Shown here: one piece after another, positions 36,596 to 48,128 of the stretch
Layout: each line of letters opens with the position of its first letter
Position numbering within the stretch: position 1 is the stretch's first letter
Assembly (NCBI RefSeq): GCF_041296385.1
Contig: NC_091014.1
Location: 9,461,578 to 9,525,577, forward strand
Length of the DNA stretch: 64,000 nucleotides
DNA from: Aphelocoma coerulescens
Lineage: Eukaryota; Chordata; Aves; Passeriformes; Corvidae
Direction: 5' to 3'
Made by a program: the position numbers and the translations under genes
Notes under the pieces: generated by a model
What the model was told of the DNA's origin: nothing
Databases searched by the model: none
What the model saw: the letters and a program-made list of their open reading frames with translations, nothing else

Positions 36596-36938
36596 GCCAC
36601 ACAGAGAGGAGAAGCCAAAAGAGTGAGAAACAGCAGAGGGAACACCATGGTCAGAGGAAGTGGTGCTCCATGGCGTCAGTGCCCATCGTAGTCCATGAAG
36701 GACCTCACACAGCAGCAGTTGGATGTTTCCTGAAGGACTGGAGCCCATGGATAAGCAGAAGAACAGGTGAGAGAAAGCTTTATGTACTGACCATAACCCC
36801 CTGTTTCTTATTACCCTGTTTTATTCAGAGAAGCTGAGAGGAGACAAGAATGAAGGAGTGAAATTGAGACTAGGAAAAGGGGAAGGAAAGATGCTGGTTT
36901 AATGCTTGTTTTTTTATTACCTATCACTTTTAATTGTC

Positions 36939-36944
36939 AATAAA
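36939..36944 (+). terminator. Polyadenylation signal of the ERVL-type LTR
   Basis: AATAAA within GTCAATAAAGTTAATTTTCC, in the place where this LTR family carries its signal, about 180 bases before the LTR 3' end. Whether it is still used is unknown. Confidence 0.65.
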
Positions 36945-37120
36945 GTTAATTTTCCCCAAATCAATCTGTTTTTCCTTGCTAGTAAATGGTAAGTGACCTT
37001 CCTATCTTTATCTTAATTTATGGGCTTCCATGCTCTTCCCATTTTCTCCCTGCTCCTGCTGAGGGAGAAAGTGAGTAAGCAACAGGGTGGGAGTTTGTTA
37101 ACCAGAGGTAACCCAGCACA

Positions 37121-40100
37121 TGTAGGAAAAGATGACTCACTTTTATGCATAGTCAGCATCTGAGAGACAAAAATGGTAATTGAAAGATGCTGTGGACTTG
37201 GAGACACTGTGGCAAGATTAATATCTGAAGGTCTCAGATTATAAAAAGGCTTTTCTCCTACAAGAATGCATTTGCCTAATATTTCAGTGCTTATCACCAG
37301 AACATTAATTTGTCAAAGTTGGGAGCACACTAATAAATAGAGGTCCAGAAAATTCAGCCTTACTCCCAGCTGTGCCAGGGAGCTGCTTTAGCAACTTGAA
37401 AAATCTCTTGATTCTGCTTTCAAACAGTTTTCTGACAGTAGTCAGACTGCTTTAGACTAATGCTTAAAAATTCTTACGAAAACAAGTCAAGCTTTTCTAC
37501 ATGGAAGTGTAGCAATGTTATAAGCTAAATACAGGTTGTTATGCCTCTGATTCCCCTCCAAGACTGTCTGTTTAGTCTATTTGGCTTATATGCCCTTGAG
37601 GAGGAGCTGCCTGTATAGTGTTTAGAACAATGATATTTAATCCAACTGCATTACCATGTACAGTTTTAAATATAGGAATGGTTTCAGAGAGGCCATTTGC
37701 AAACCCATTTGCAGAATGCTATGCATGAACACAGACATTTATGGGACTTGAGCCTCCCAATGCCTGAAAAGGCAACATAAAATGAGTAAAATGTTGAATG
37801 GCTGGACTGAGGTTATCTGGAAGCTGGTTCTGTGTTAAAGAAGCATGGTTTTATAATGAACCGAAAAATAGGGTCTATCTTGAATTGTTAGTTACATGAA
37901 TGTTTTTTTAACACACAGGTTTGTGATTCTGCAGGATCACATGGAGGTTTATGAATGTGTTTGCTTTTCATGGTATTCAGACACATAACAAAGGCCTGTG
38001 GAGCACCACTTTCATTATGGACTTTAAGGTAAATTCCATTAGGATCCAAACACATGACTTTTCAATTAACACACCTCTGCAGGGCTCATACAGCTTTGAA
38101 AATGAAGTTTTCATAGGGTTTGTCACCACTTTTTAGTTTCCTTTAACATACTGTCACTGATTAGTCCTAGAAGCTTAATTCACTTCTAATTTCCACTTGC
38201 TTATATTTAACTCAGCTGTTACATTTTAAAAGTTTTACTGCTGAAGCAAGGTTGATTCTGAATCATGGCATTTACAGAAAGTTACTCTATCTTTGATTTC
38301 TGACACTTGGTTATACAGAGATGTATAACAGAAATCATCCACTTCAGCAAAGTGTGCCTTATAATTCTGGGAAGATAAACTTCCATTTAAGTCAAGAATT
38401 ATGATCTTGTGCATTTTCTCATTTCCCTGAATAAAATCCACTGATAAACCTTTATCAGGAGAGGTGTGTCTGAGCTGGTTGTGAGCTGGGCAGAAGGCAC
38501 TGCAGACCAGGAGGGATTAGTCCGTGAGGCAAGAAGTGTGGCACTGCTGGTAACAGGCCCTTGCATGGAGGGATTGTTCAGTCTGTGTCAGAGGTGAAAA
38601 CAAATCTTGTGCTGAGAAATATAAACCAGATTTCCTTTTGTTGGCCTGAGGATAGGAAGGGGAGACAAGAAAAGAGAAGGGGAATACTGTAAATTGAGTC
38701 TGAAGTGAACTTTCCACAATAAGACTACTATATGAGCTAGTATACACTCCCTGAGGGTGAAATTCATTCTTCTGTGCAGGGATAACACATAACTGGGGTT
38801 GTATTTAAAATATCTTTTGAAGAGTTTAGGGCAGCTACAGTTCTGTTCATACAATCCACCAGCTAGTAGCCCTTGCTTTTCTCTGTGGGCCTGATTTACA
38901 GTGCTGAATCCCAATGTGCTTGACAGCCACCAGTCGAGGTAGCAAACTCAGCACATTAAGAACTAGAAAAAAAAACCTCTGTAGTTTGAGCCAAAAACTG
39001 AATCTTTATCCGTAGAGATGTTAGAAATCTACTTTCTTTGTGAACAGTGAAGTGGGGTTGCAGAACTTTCTTTCTCAGCAAACTCTATCAGCATTTTCAA
39101 AGATGAAAAAAATAATGAAAAAGGCACAACAGAAAACCTAGTAATACAAAAGCAGAGTGAGAGGGAGGAGGGAAGGAAATATCTATCATTTGTTAATGCA
39201 ATGCATAAAATTCTGTCTCTTGCAGCAGAAACCCCCACTAGAATCAGCTGTGTGGGGTCAGTGTGACAGACAGAAATATTTGGCCAAATATTTATGTGCC
39301 TATTTTTCATTACAGTGAGCCATTAGAGACTTTTTTTTTTTACAGAAAAAAAAAATTGCTTTAAAAGTGAAATTTATGTATGCTTTTCCAACATTGCTAT
39401 GTTAAAAGAAGTTGTATAATAAGAAGAGTATCTGTGGCCCACCTTTTGAGTAAAAAAAACTGGTTTATTTAGTTTTTATTGGGTTTGATTCTAAAAGCAT
39501 AAATGACAATTCCTAATAGCACTACAGATTTTAATGAGACAATATTAATCAGCCTAAGTAAGAAGAACCAAAATCTATGTCCATAATTTCATTGCAATAC
39601 AAGTTGCTCTATGTTCTGAACTATAGCAGAAATCCTTAAATTTGCTCTAAAAATATTGGTTTCCTTTCACTGCTTTCCTGGCAGTTGTAATTCATTATCT
39701 ATTCTTCTTGTGAAGGGTAGTGGATGTTCTAAATTCCTTTAACACCAAACCTGCAGTTTGAGAAATACATGCTAGTGGGTGGAATGATTCTTAATGCTTC
39801 CTTCCTCCTCCCAAGGTGTTAACATACCTGTGCCTAGATTGTCACCTAATGTCTTTATTTCTTGCTTTTCTTGTTTTATCTCTTCCTCCTCAGTTGTGCA
39901 GCCTCTCATCCTCTTGTCATTTTCTTTGAATTTATTACATAATTGAAGAGAAATTCTCCTGCTTTGTAGTTGCTGTTTGCTCTTCCCTTCATTTTTTCAG
40001 ACAACTCAATCCCAGAATGCAGGTGTGTGGTTTTCTTTTTTTTCCTTATCTCCCTTTTCACAGTAAGATTAATGAGAGAATCACTTAGAGAGGTTTTCCA

Positions 40101-43100
40101 GGTAGCAATGTGGTTACTAAAAGGGAATAACAAATATTTTAATTCAATTGTCTATTATTTATTGACACAATACCATTCAGCTGCAACAAATGCCATCAAT
40201 ACATTACTTTTCTAGAAGATGTATGTGTGCTTGAGTGATGTGAACCTATCTTTTATCATAGTGAATCACCTCTGTTTTAAATGAAACTGTTTTAGATCTT
40301 CCTACCATCATACAAACTAAGGTCTTGCTAAAAAATAGTGTCAACTGATTTGTACTACTGCTTTGTTTCTCATCCCACTGAGACCTTTATTTGTTATATA
40401 TATACACTCTATATTGTTCTGGTCTATGTTTTAGTGATTTCTTATGTATTCTGGATTTAAAAGATGCAATCAAGAAAACACCAAATCAAGGTAGTTCTCT
40501 CCTGAAGCTAAAGATGATACAAGAACGTGTTCTCTTTTCTTTGTTTTCTTCCAAGTCCTGTTTTAGGCTCATCTCCCTTTCCTCTCTGCCCTTTTTTTAT
40601 TTTCTTATATTAGTGATTAATCACTAACTGGAGGGATCCAGCTAGAACATTCAGAAAACAAAACCCATAAACCTGTAGAACACCCTTATTGTAAAAGAAA
40701 TGTACGTTCATCTGCTGGAGGTCAATAAAGCCCATTTCTTACAGCAGTGATAAGACCTCATCTTGCTAAAGAGAAACAAACCCCTCATTGACTTTTTCTG
40801 CATGTCTGTGTGTGAGAGAAATGATGCTGCTACTGTCCTGTGCTTCCTGCTTGGTGCTGTTGATGCAGAATGGATTTACTTTGTGCACAGTTTTTGAGCA
40901 GTTTAGGAAATACATCTGTAAGGTCGAATATCTGAGTAGTTAAACAAATCTTTCAGTTCCATTGTAGTGCTTTTTAGTAATTTTGGTTGGTTTGGGGATG
41001 AAAGCGGTGACTTTTTCTGAAATGATTTAAACATAATATTTCCTCAAGGCATCTTATATCTTTGGAAGCATAAGTTATGTTCACTTTTTCCAGTAGTCTG
41101 ATGATCACTTAAATGACAACATTAAACTTTTTACTGCTGACTGACATTGTTAGTGATTCTGAGTATCCCCAAATTAATGCCCATAACTTCTACACCACCA
41201 CTGGGTGTTCTCTCTGATAAATTCTAAAATATTTTTTCATGTGTGGCAGTGTTTCAGGTTTTTATTTTAATATCACTACCACAATCACCTTAGTTCTGGT
41301 GTGTATTTATTTCTTAAAATTTTAATTTAAAAATCACGAGTGTGCTGCAAAATTTCTAGTATATTGGAGTCTACCTAAAGGAATTGAAACTTTCTGTTTA
41401 ACAGTTTGCTCATAGATCCCTACTCATTTGTATAATTTTTTATATATACTCATAATTTATCCAGAACTTTTTTAATACTAATCCCATACAATTAGAGGTT
41501 GTTCTGAATGATTTTATGAAGCATAAGGCTTGGGACTACTAAAGCAATATAAAGGAACCTAATTTACCACATAATCATTTCATATTTTCTGGAAAATATG
41601 TTGGATCTCAAAGTTATTCAAGTATTTTGAGGAAATTTTCAGTGTGATTCTATTTTGTATTAAAAATGTCACTTGCAATAATTGCAATTTTTTTCTGTGT
41701 CTGTAACTACCTCCTTTTATATAGTAATTGAATGTTTTGAAAAATTAACAACAGTAGACACTGTTGTTTTAAAAAATGTTTTAGAGATTAAAATATCAAT
41801 TAAAGATATATGTGTAATAGCTGGAAGATAGTTTCTCAGGTGCTGTATGAATCCTTTTTCTCCTTTTCATTTCTCAAGGTTTGCTGGCAAGCTTGTCTCT
41901 GGATAAGGCAGCCTTTTTCTAATGGCCATTTTATAGTCTAGGCAAGTCATAATTGTAATTAACTTTAAATTTAAGGCTGAAAGTAGTGTATTGTTTTTGT
42001 GAGGAGCCCAAGAATCAAAGTAATTGATTTTAAAATACAATGGTTTTCAAACACGGAGTTATGCTAAATACTGTGCTGTGAGAATGATACAGGACTCACT
42101 CTGACTGCCCAGAGAGAATTATAACTGAGAACCTTACCCTCTGTGATGTTGATTATTTGGAGCTGGGGAATCCAGTTGAAAGGATATAGCTGCAATTTAA
42201 TGTGATTAGCCTGCTATACCACGTTATTGGATAATTGTAGACCTTGCAAGACACTGCTCTTATGGTGTTGATATGCTCTGGCCTTTGGGAGCACTGATTG
42301 AAGAGGGATGATGAGAGTAAAATAGATTCAGATAAAATTAGAGACAACCGGGGCAAATAGATGTGGATTTTCTAATTTTAGCACAAAAGAAACCTGGCTT
42401 AGGTGAAATGGAATCTGGCTGTAATATGCTGAAAAGCTGCTTATCTCAACTCCCTTTGGAATATGCAACAAACCTATGGAATAAGCTTGAGATTTAACCT
42501 CTCTACTCAAGTTCATATGACAGATTCATTATTTTCTGCATTAGAAAGAGAATATCAAGATCAAAATCTCCATTCTGATTAGCTGGCAAATGTGCACTCT
42601 TCTAGCACAGAGCCTGCATTCATGTACAACCACTTTGCCACATTTGAACATCAATTTGTTTCATTCCTGTTGAGGAAGTACCATAGTATCATTTCACAAG
42701 AATGAAAGGCCTTGGTTTAATTTCTGGTAATACAATTCTTAATTTGTTTGTCACTCAAACCTCCCACAAAGCATATGTGGGATGCATGAATTCTACTGTG
42801 TAATTCTGCTTTAGTCAGAGATTACACCAGTTTTGATTCACACATTCTATTTCCATGCATCCGTTTATCTAAGGATGGAATAATCCATAATTCATCACAG
42901 TACAAACTTAATCTGATAGTGTAGATGCAAGCCACTGATGTAGTTACACATGCACATCTCTAGTTGACTTAATGGAAGATGTGGTTTTGAAAAAAAAGCA
43001 AATTAAATTTGGGTAGGTATTCAAACTCTACAGTTATTGATGCAACACTATAAAAAGGAATAGCAGTTCCCCCTACAATCCAGAAGATTTAACTTGCCTA

Positions 43101-43419
43101 AGTGCTTTTAAGAATCTATGTCAAAGTCATTAATGGATTTTATTTATGTAACACATTATGAATTTCCTATAGTCAATTAATGATGATGAATTGAGGTAGC
43201 ATCATCCAAACTGCTCAGTGTTAAAGAATAAAATCACATTCTTGTGATAATCAGAAGCTATACCTTGCTACTTTTTCCTTTTCCAGATCATTGCATCTGA
43301 GAGAACAGATTTCGCAAAGAACCAGAATCAGGGTTTGGCCTGATGTCATAATGAGATGTCATAACATTATTTCATTCAATGTGCAAATCATTTGAATTCC
43401 GAATCAAGGAGTCAGGCGT
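37121..43419. other. Unique AT-rich non-coding DNA
   Basis: No gene or transposon was recognised after the LTR. Frames up to 108 codons overlap on both strands without domains. A perfect inverted repeat lies at 41581-41600. Confidence 0.55.
41581..41600. repeat. 20-bp near-perfect palindrome
   Basis: CATATTTTC and GAAAATATG are perfect reverse complements separated by TG. The centre TTCTGGAA fits the TTCnnGAA unit of heat-shock elements, but a single unit is not sufficient for that assignment. Confidence 0.6.
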
Positions 43420-43478
43420 AGAATCAGAGATTCATTTGGGTTGGAAAGGATCCTTCAGGTCATCAAGTCCAACCACGT
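43420..43478 (-). mobile_element. CR1 LINE 3' end, short fragment
   Basis: The plus strand reads AGAATCAGAGATTCATTTGG, then GTTGGAAAGGATCCTTCAGG and TCATCAAGTCCAACC. This is the reverse complement of the CR1 3' UTR end, where bird copies show GGTTGGAAGGGACC followed by a CATCTAGTCCAACC motif. Only about 60 bp remains and no coding part is present. The subfamily cannot be assigned from this length. Confidence 0.82.
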
Positions 43479-46047
43479 ACAAGCACAGTAAACTGTCATG
43501 GTAAATTTTAAAGTATAGATAGATGCCAGGAAGACACCTTTGCTTATACTTGTTTAATTAAAATTAAAAGTGATCAGGAATTTCATTCTATTATTTCAAT
43601 TCAGAATGAAAGTCAAGATCTTATTCTCATTTGCATTAGGCATAGTGCCTTCAGCAGCAAATATTAAAGATCATCAGCTGGTAATATCATACACTGTATT
43701 AAATGTTCTAATATGAGAATATTCCTCCTAAGATGGGGACTTTGTACAGAAGGATTATAGGAAGCTCCTTTAAGTTCATGTTGGTAGTCTAGAGTGCAGA
43801 AAGAAAAAATGGGAAATTGAGCCCAATTTCTTATAACACGAAAATGCAGATGACTGAATAGCAAGTTAGTTTTTCGAATCTTTTATTTTTTACAGGCAGG
43901 CACACATAAATATATTCACTCACACTGACATTTTTTTTTTAAAAAAACACCTTAAAAATAATAAAATAAATAAGAATAATAAAAATACAAGTAATGTCTG
44001 GAACCATCTACAACTTTCTAAAAGCTGTGAACTCTAGCTGGTGGTCAGGGATTTCTGTCAGAGAAGGCATCAACAGCCTGTACAAAACCAGGAGATGCTA
44101 CATCTGGCAGTTGACTGCAGTTCACCATCCTGTCAGAAGCACTCTCAGCTAACACAGTTATAACCAAACCTTAGCCCTATGAAAAATACTCTAAACTGAT
44201 GATGGCCACAAGCTGGGAGACTACAAAGGGAAAGGTCATTTAATAGTTTACATATTTTCCATGATAATTCTTTGTTTCTTTGATGGGCGTACAATGACCC
44301 TTTAGACACTGATTGGAACCCTTAATTGATTTGAACATTTTCAATGCTTTTAATTGATAGTCATCTTTCTGTGACAGGATTTCTTTCTATGCAGCATATT
44401 TTTTAGTTTCTGTTGGATACTAAATGCCAGGTTTGAATTCTTTTTAAAAACATACACATGCAATTTCTGTCTGTTCAAAAATTCTTACTGTACACAAGCC
44501 CTTGAAAACTACCCACATCCACTCAAACTCTTGAGAGTGACTGTAAAAACAGTGTTTATGAATAGATTCATAATAAAATTTGGAGCACAGGGAAAATATT
44601 TTGTTTCATATTAAGCCTGCTCATAATTTATTCCATGTAAAGTCTGTTTCTCCAAAATACATTCCTGATAATTTACTTAGAACTAGAAAAGCTGGCATTT
44701 GTACATTATGATTTCATTTTGTAAGTAATTTCATTATCTCATTCTGTACCATCCTGTATGTTCATTTTTTAAAATTTTTTTGACATTGTTCCATCAATGT
44801 AGAACAGACTGCTAGTTTTACTTTTTGCATCAGTTGGTTTTTACTATATCCCTGTTGCAGTTGAAACTATTGATGTTAAGACTCTGAATCTATCTCTATA
44901 TCAGCATATTAAATGTGGAGAGATGATTCTCTAGTCCTAAGTCCAAACTGCATCGAAATATTTCCATCAATCCTAAGAAAAAAATTTCATTATCTTAAGG
45001 TACTTGATTGCAAAATACCAACTAGAAGTATTGCAATATATTTTTGTCTTCTGAGCTGTGCCCAGGAGATATTTGGAACAGTTCTAAATTTTCATATCAA
45101 GTTTTGAAAAATTAACAGTATGAATGATGGAGCTTGGAAATGTTTCTTGGTACCTTTTAATTTATCAGTGTAGTTTTAGCTTTAGAGAGATTAAGTGGAC
45201 TGCACTTTGGGGGTCTAAAAAATGTAATTAGGAAAAACAAAGCTGTGCAGTGTTCAGTGTGCATGAAACTCCTGAAAGAAAAGAGCCTACACTTGCCTTA
45301 AAAAAAACTTCACAGATCCATGTATTATAAAAGTTTGGAAACTTGCATAGTTGCTAAATTATCTGGAATTTTCCTAATGTTAAATTCCTTATTTGCACTA
45401 TATCTTAGCTACATATAGGAGTTTTGTAATGTTAAGAAACAATTGCTTTGCTACAGATCTTAGAAAATCTTAAGCTTTTTACAGGATTTTTAAACTTTTT
45501 CTTTGTTTCTCCTTCAAAATCTTGGACTACCACCTCAATTTTTCAATTTTCATATTTGAATGTAAAACCTCAGATCTAGGCTTGGTCAAATCAGAAGGGT
45601 TTCTTCTGGTTTTGACTCAGATCTGTGATTCTCAAATTATTTTTTACAGTTTAGGAATCAGATTTGTTTTGTTCGAAACTATATCCCATTGCAAAACAAG
45701 AGGGTGTTTAGATTTTACACCATTTTATGTATTTTGTGTTTTTTGGAAAAAAATCCCAAAAAACAGGGCCATGAATTTTACATCAGCATCTACAGATCAA
45801 AATTTTCCTGTCATAGACACTCCTCCAAAGCCCAGATATGAACACTTAAAAGGAACTTAACAAATAAAACTTTGCAATTCCTTCACAAAAGATGAATATT
45901 TTTATTAAAGGGTTATGCCATGTTTTTATTCTCTCTTCTATTTGTGACACACATAAACATCTGCAAAAGATCTGGTATTGAATTCTTTCCTTCTGAAGCC
46001 AAATACAAAAGTTCTCAGCAAGACTGGGCTTTACTCTATATCTTACC

Positions 46048-46069
46048 AGGTAGCTTCAAAAAGCTACCT
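46048..46069. repeat. Short inverted repeat (9-bp stem, 4-nt loop)
   Basis: AGGTAGCTT and AAGCTACCT are perfect reverse complements around CAAA. The stem is too short to be a microRNA precursor and no longer pairing extends outwards. Confidence 0.65.
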
Positions 46070-46306
46070 TATGACTTTAAAATGGGTTCCTATAATTGTT
46101 TGTAATATTCTGCTTCTCTTCACTCTTATTGCAAGGAAAGATGTAAGGAGAATTTTTCTTAGATATGACTGTAAAAAGGAGAACATCAGCAGTAAAGGTT
46201 ATTGAGGTTAAATAAAAAACTCCTGTACATTTTGCTATACCAGTACTTGTCTACAATAGTTAATATCTTAATAAATTAATTCAGGTAAAACAAGAATGTG
46301 AAATAC

Positions 46307-46323
46307 TTTTTTTTTTTTTTTTT
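46307..46323. repeat. Poly(T) tract, 17 nt
   Basis: An uninterrupted T17 followed by AAACAGGG. No linked retroelement was recognised. Confidence 0.85.
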
Positions 46324-48064
46324 AAACAGGGCTTATTTTACACAGCCAATAAGGTTCAAATTTTTATCTTCGGTTTTGCATTTCCTTCAGGTGGTAGCTC
46401 TAAATTAATATAGGAAAAGGCTTGTAGATCTAGATGTAAGAATGCTTTTCTACAAAAAGGAAAAAATAATAAACCTGGTGCTTCTTATGAGCTATTCTAA
46501 AACAGTTAAAATTTTATTTCTAATTCCAAAGTGATGTTTCTTAATTTTAACTTTACAAAACTGAATTATTGTTCATCATTTTATTGTTACTGCTTTTTAT
46601 GTGTTTCTGAAAACTGCCATTGCCAATTATTTAAAATCAGAACAGATACAAATAAAGCCTCTCACATCAACATATATTAAATCTAAATATACAGTAAATA
46701 TAAATAGTACTTAATAAGACAGTAAATTTGATTTCACACTATATTTGTGGCTGAAAGATATCTTGGTAATTACTGAAGAGATGCTGCACATATTCCCCCT
46801 TGCCCATTTTAGCTCAATGACTTTGGCTGTCCTTGGAGGGTGCTCTGAGGATCTAAGATTCTCATGAACTCTGAGAAGCATTTCCAAACAGAGGAGAGAA
46901 TGGGCTAAAGTCTCATAGGGTCAGCAAACACAACATGGACACATTCAAGATTATTAATAATATTCTAACACAGTTTTAGGACATTTAGTAAAAAAGGAAA
47001 TAATTTCAGAGTCAAATCAGAAGATTAGTGTATGTACTGAGTCCTTAATGCCGTGGTTCATAGTAAAACAGGTAGTGGTGTCAAAGACATTTGCATTGTT
47101 CCTGGGATTTAATGGCTTTCCTCTATAAAGATCTATTATTTCAACAGATCTCTGATGAGATGGTACCACAATCAGATGCACAGAGTAATTATTTCTCTCT
47201 CTGGAATCCAGAATGCAGCATGAATATGGTGATTAGTTTTCTTTATTTTCATATTCTGTTTCAGTTGTAATACCTGTGCTACCCTTCATTGTCCCAAAAT
47301 TACACATATTTACTGTTGATGTTTATTTTTTTTTAAATCAGGGCACTGACCCTGATATTATTCAATAGCTTGATGAAGGGCAGTATCACACACCTCCTGA
47401 CCAGGCTACAGGTCAGTTGCTTGTATGATATCACTGATATTTCCTTTTGTCTCATTCTTTTGTAACACTTAAATGCTGTATACACCAGGTCTGGAAGTAA
47501 TGGATTAAATTTGGCCTCTCAAGCTTGGTGGATTAGGAAGTATACTAACCCAAAGGGAGTTACAGTGCATTGTAAATCACAAATATCTTGAGAAAGAGGA
47601 GAAAAGTGTAAAATTTGTGGAAGACATGAGTTATAGCACAGTTATCTTCATAAAATCAAGTCCTCTTGAGTATATTTTTTTTGTCTTATTTCAGTGTGAA
47701 AGCAACACTACCCACATCTAATCTCAAATGCATGTCATTATGTTTCAGTTTTATTGCTATTTTCACCCAAGAAAAGAGAAAAAAATGAAATTTTATTAGG
47801 GTCAAGAAATGAGAACTATATTCAAGTTGAAAGTACTAGCCTATGTTCATAGTAAATTTAGATGCAGGATTGAAATATATACAGTTATTTTCAGTATAGC
47901 TGTTATCTAGCTGTAACATGTTGGTAACTGTTGTAGTGTGTGGGTTTATATATAAATGTATATATAAATATATATACATGAAGTAAATCATGAACCTACT
48001 GCATTAATTTACCTGTGTTGAACCCTATATTATTGAATGAGATTTTTTTACCTTGATTTCCTAG

Positions 48065-48128
48065 ATTTAAAGGTGTTTAAAATGCTGGATGCACTGATTT
48101 CATGCTTCTTCAACTGGATTATGACCAG
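48065..48128 (+). other. Candidate 64-nt exon (splice-site pair), unproven
   Basis: TTTTTTTACCTTGATTTCCTAG is a good polypyrimidine acceptor ending at 48064, and GACCAG followed by GTAAGAAAA is a good donor at 48129. One phase between them is open, leaving two bases at each end: LKVFKMLDALISCFFNWIMT. It includes an ATG in AAAATGC context. No family is recognised, and a non-coding RNA exon or a pseudo-exon is equally possible. Confidence 0.2.

Larger units (their letters stand above)
36327..37120 (+). mobile_element. Old ERVL-type LTR (avian), solo
   Basis: From about 36362 the sequence matches, by memory, a common avian ERVL-class LTR. It has the stretch around CTGCACCAGAGTCAGCTGAT and CCAATGGACCCAGCAGAGC, a TATA-like ATTTAAGAA (36488-36496), and the GTCAATAAAGTTAATTTTCC motif with AATAAA at 36939-36944. 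The U5-like end then runs to CCCAGCACA at 37120. The pentamer TGTAG occurs at 37121-37125 and at 36322-36326, compatible with a 5-bp ERVL target duplication, which would place the start at 36327. That start reads TAAATC rather than TG, so the first 35 bases are less certain. Many substitutions and few CpGs mark it as older than the 2959-3523 LTR. No internal retroviral genes flank it. A donor-like CAG/GTGAGA lies at 36764-36772. The element carries an expanded purine repeat (36501-36595). Confidence 0.85.
43479..48064. other. Unique AT-rich non-coding DNA
   Basis: No gene or transposon was recognised. The block contains an A/T-rich low-complexity patch about 43930-43992, a hairpin at 46048-46069, T17 at 46307-46323 and a TA-rich patch about 47945-47978. 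Confidence 0.55.

Noticed and set aside
36332..36748. 138-codon minus-strand open frame rich in Phe and Ser
   Set aside because: It is generated by the purine hexanucleotide repeat inside the LTR; the peptide is low complexity.
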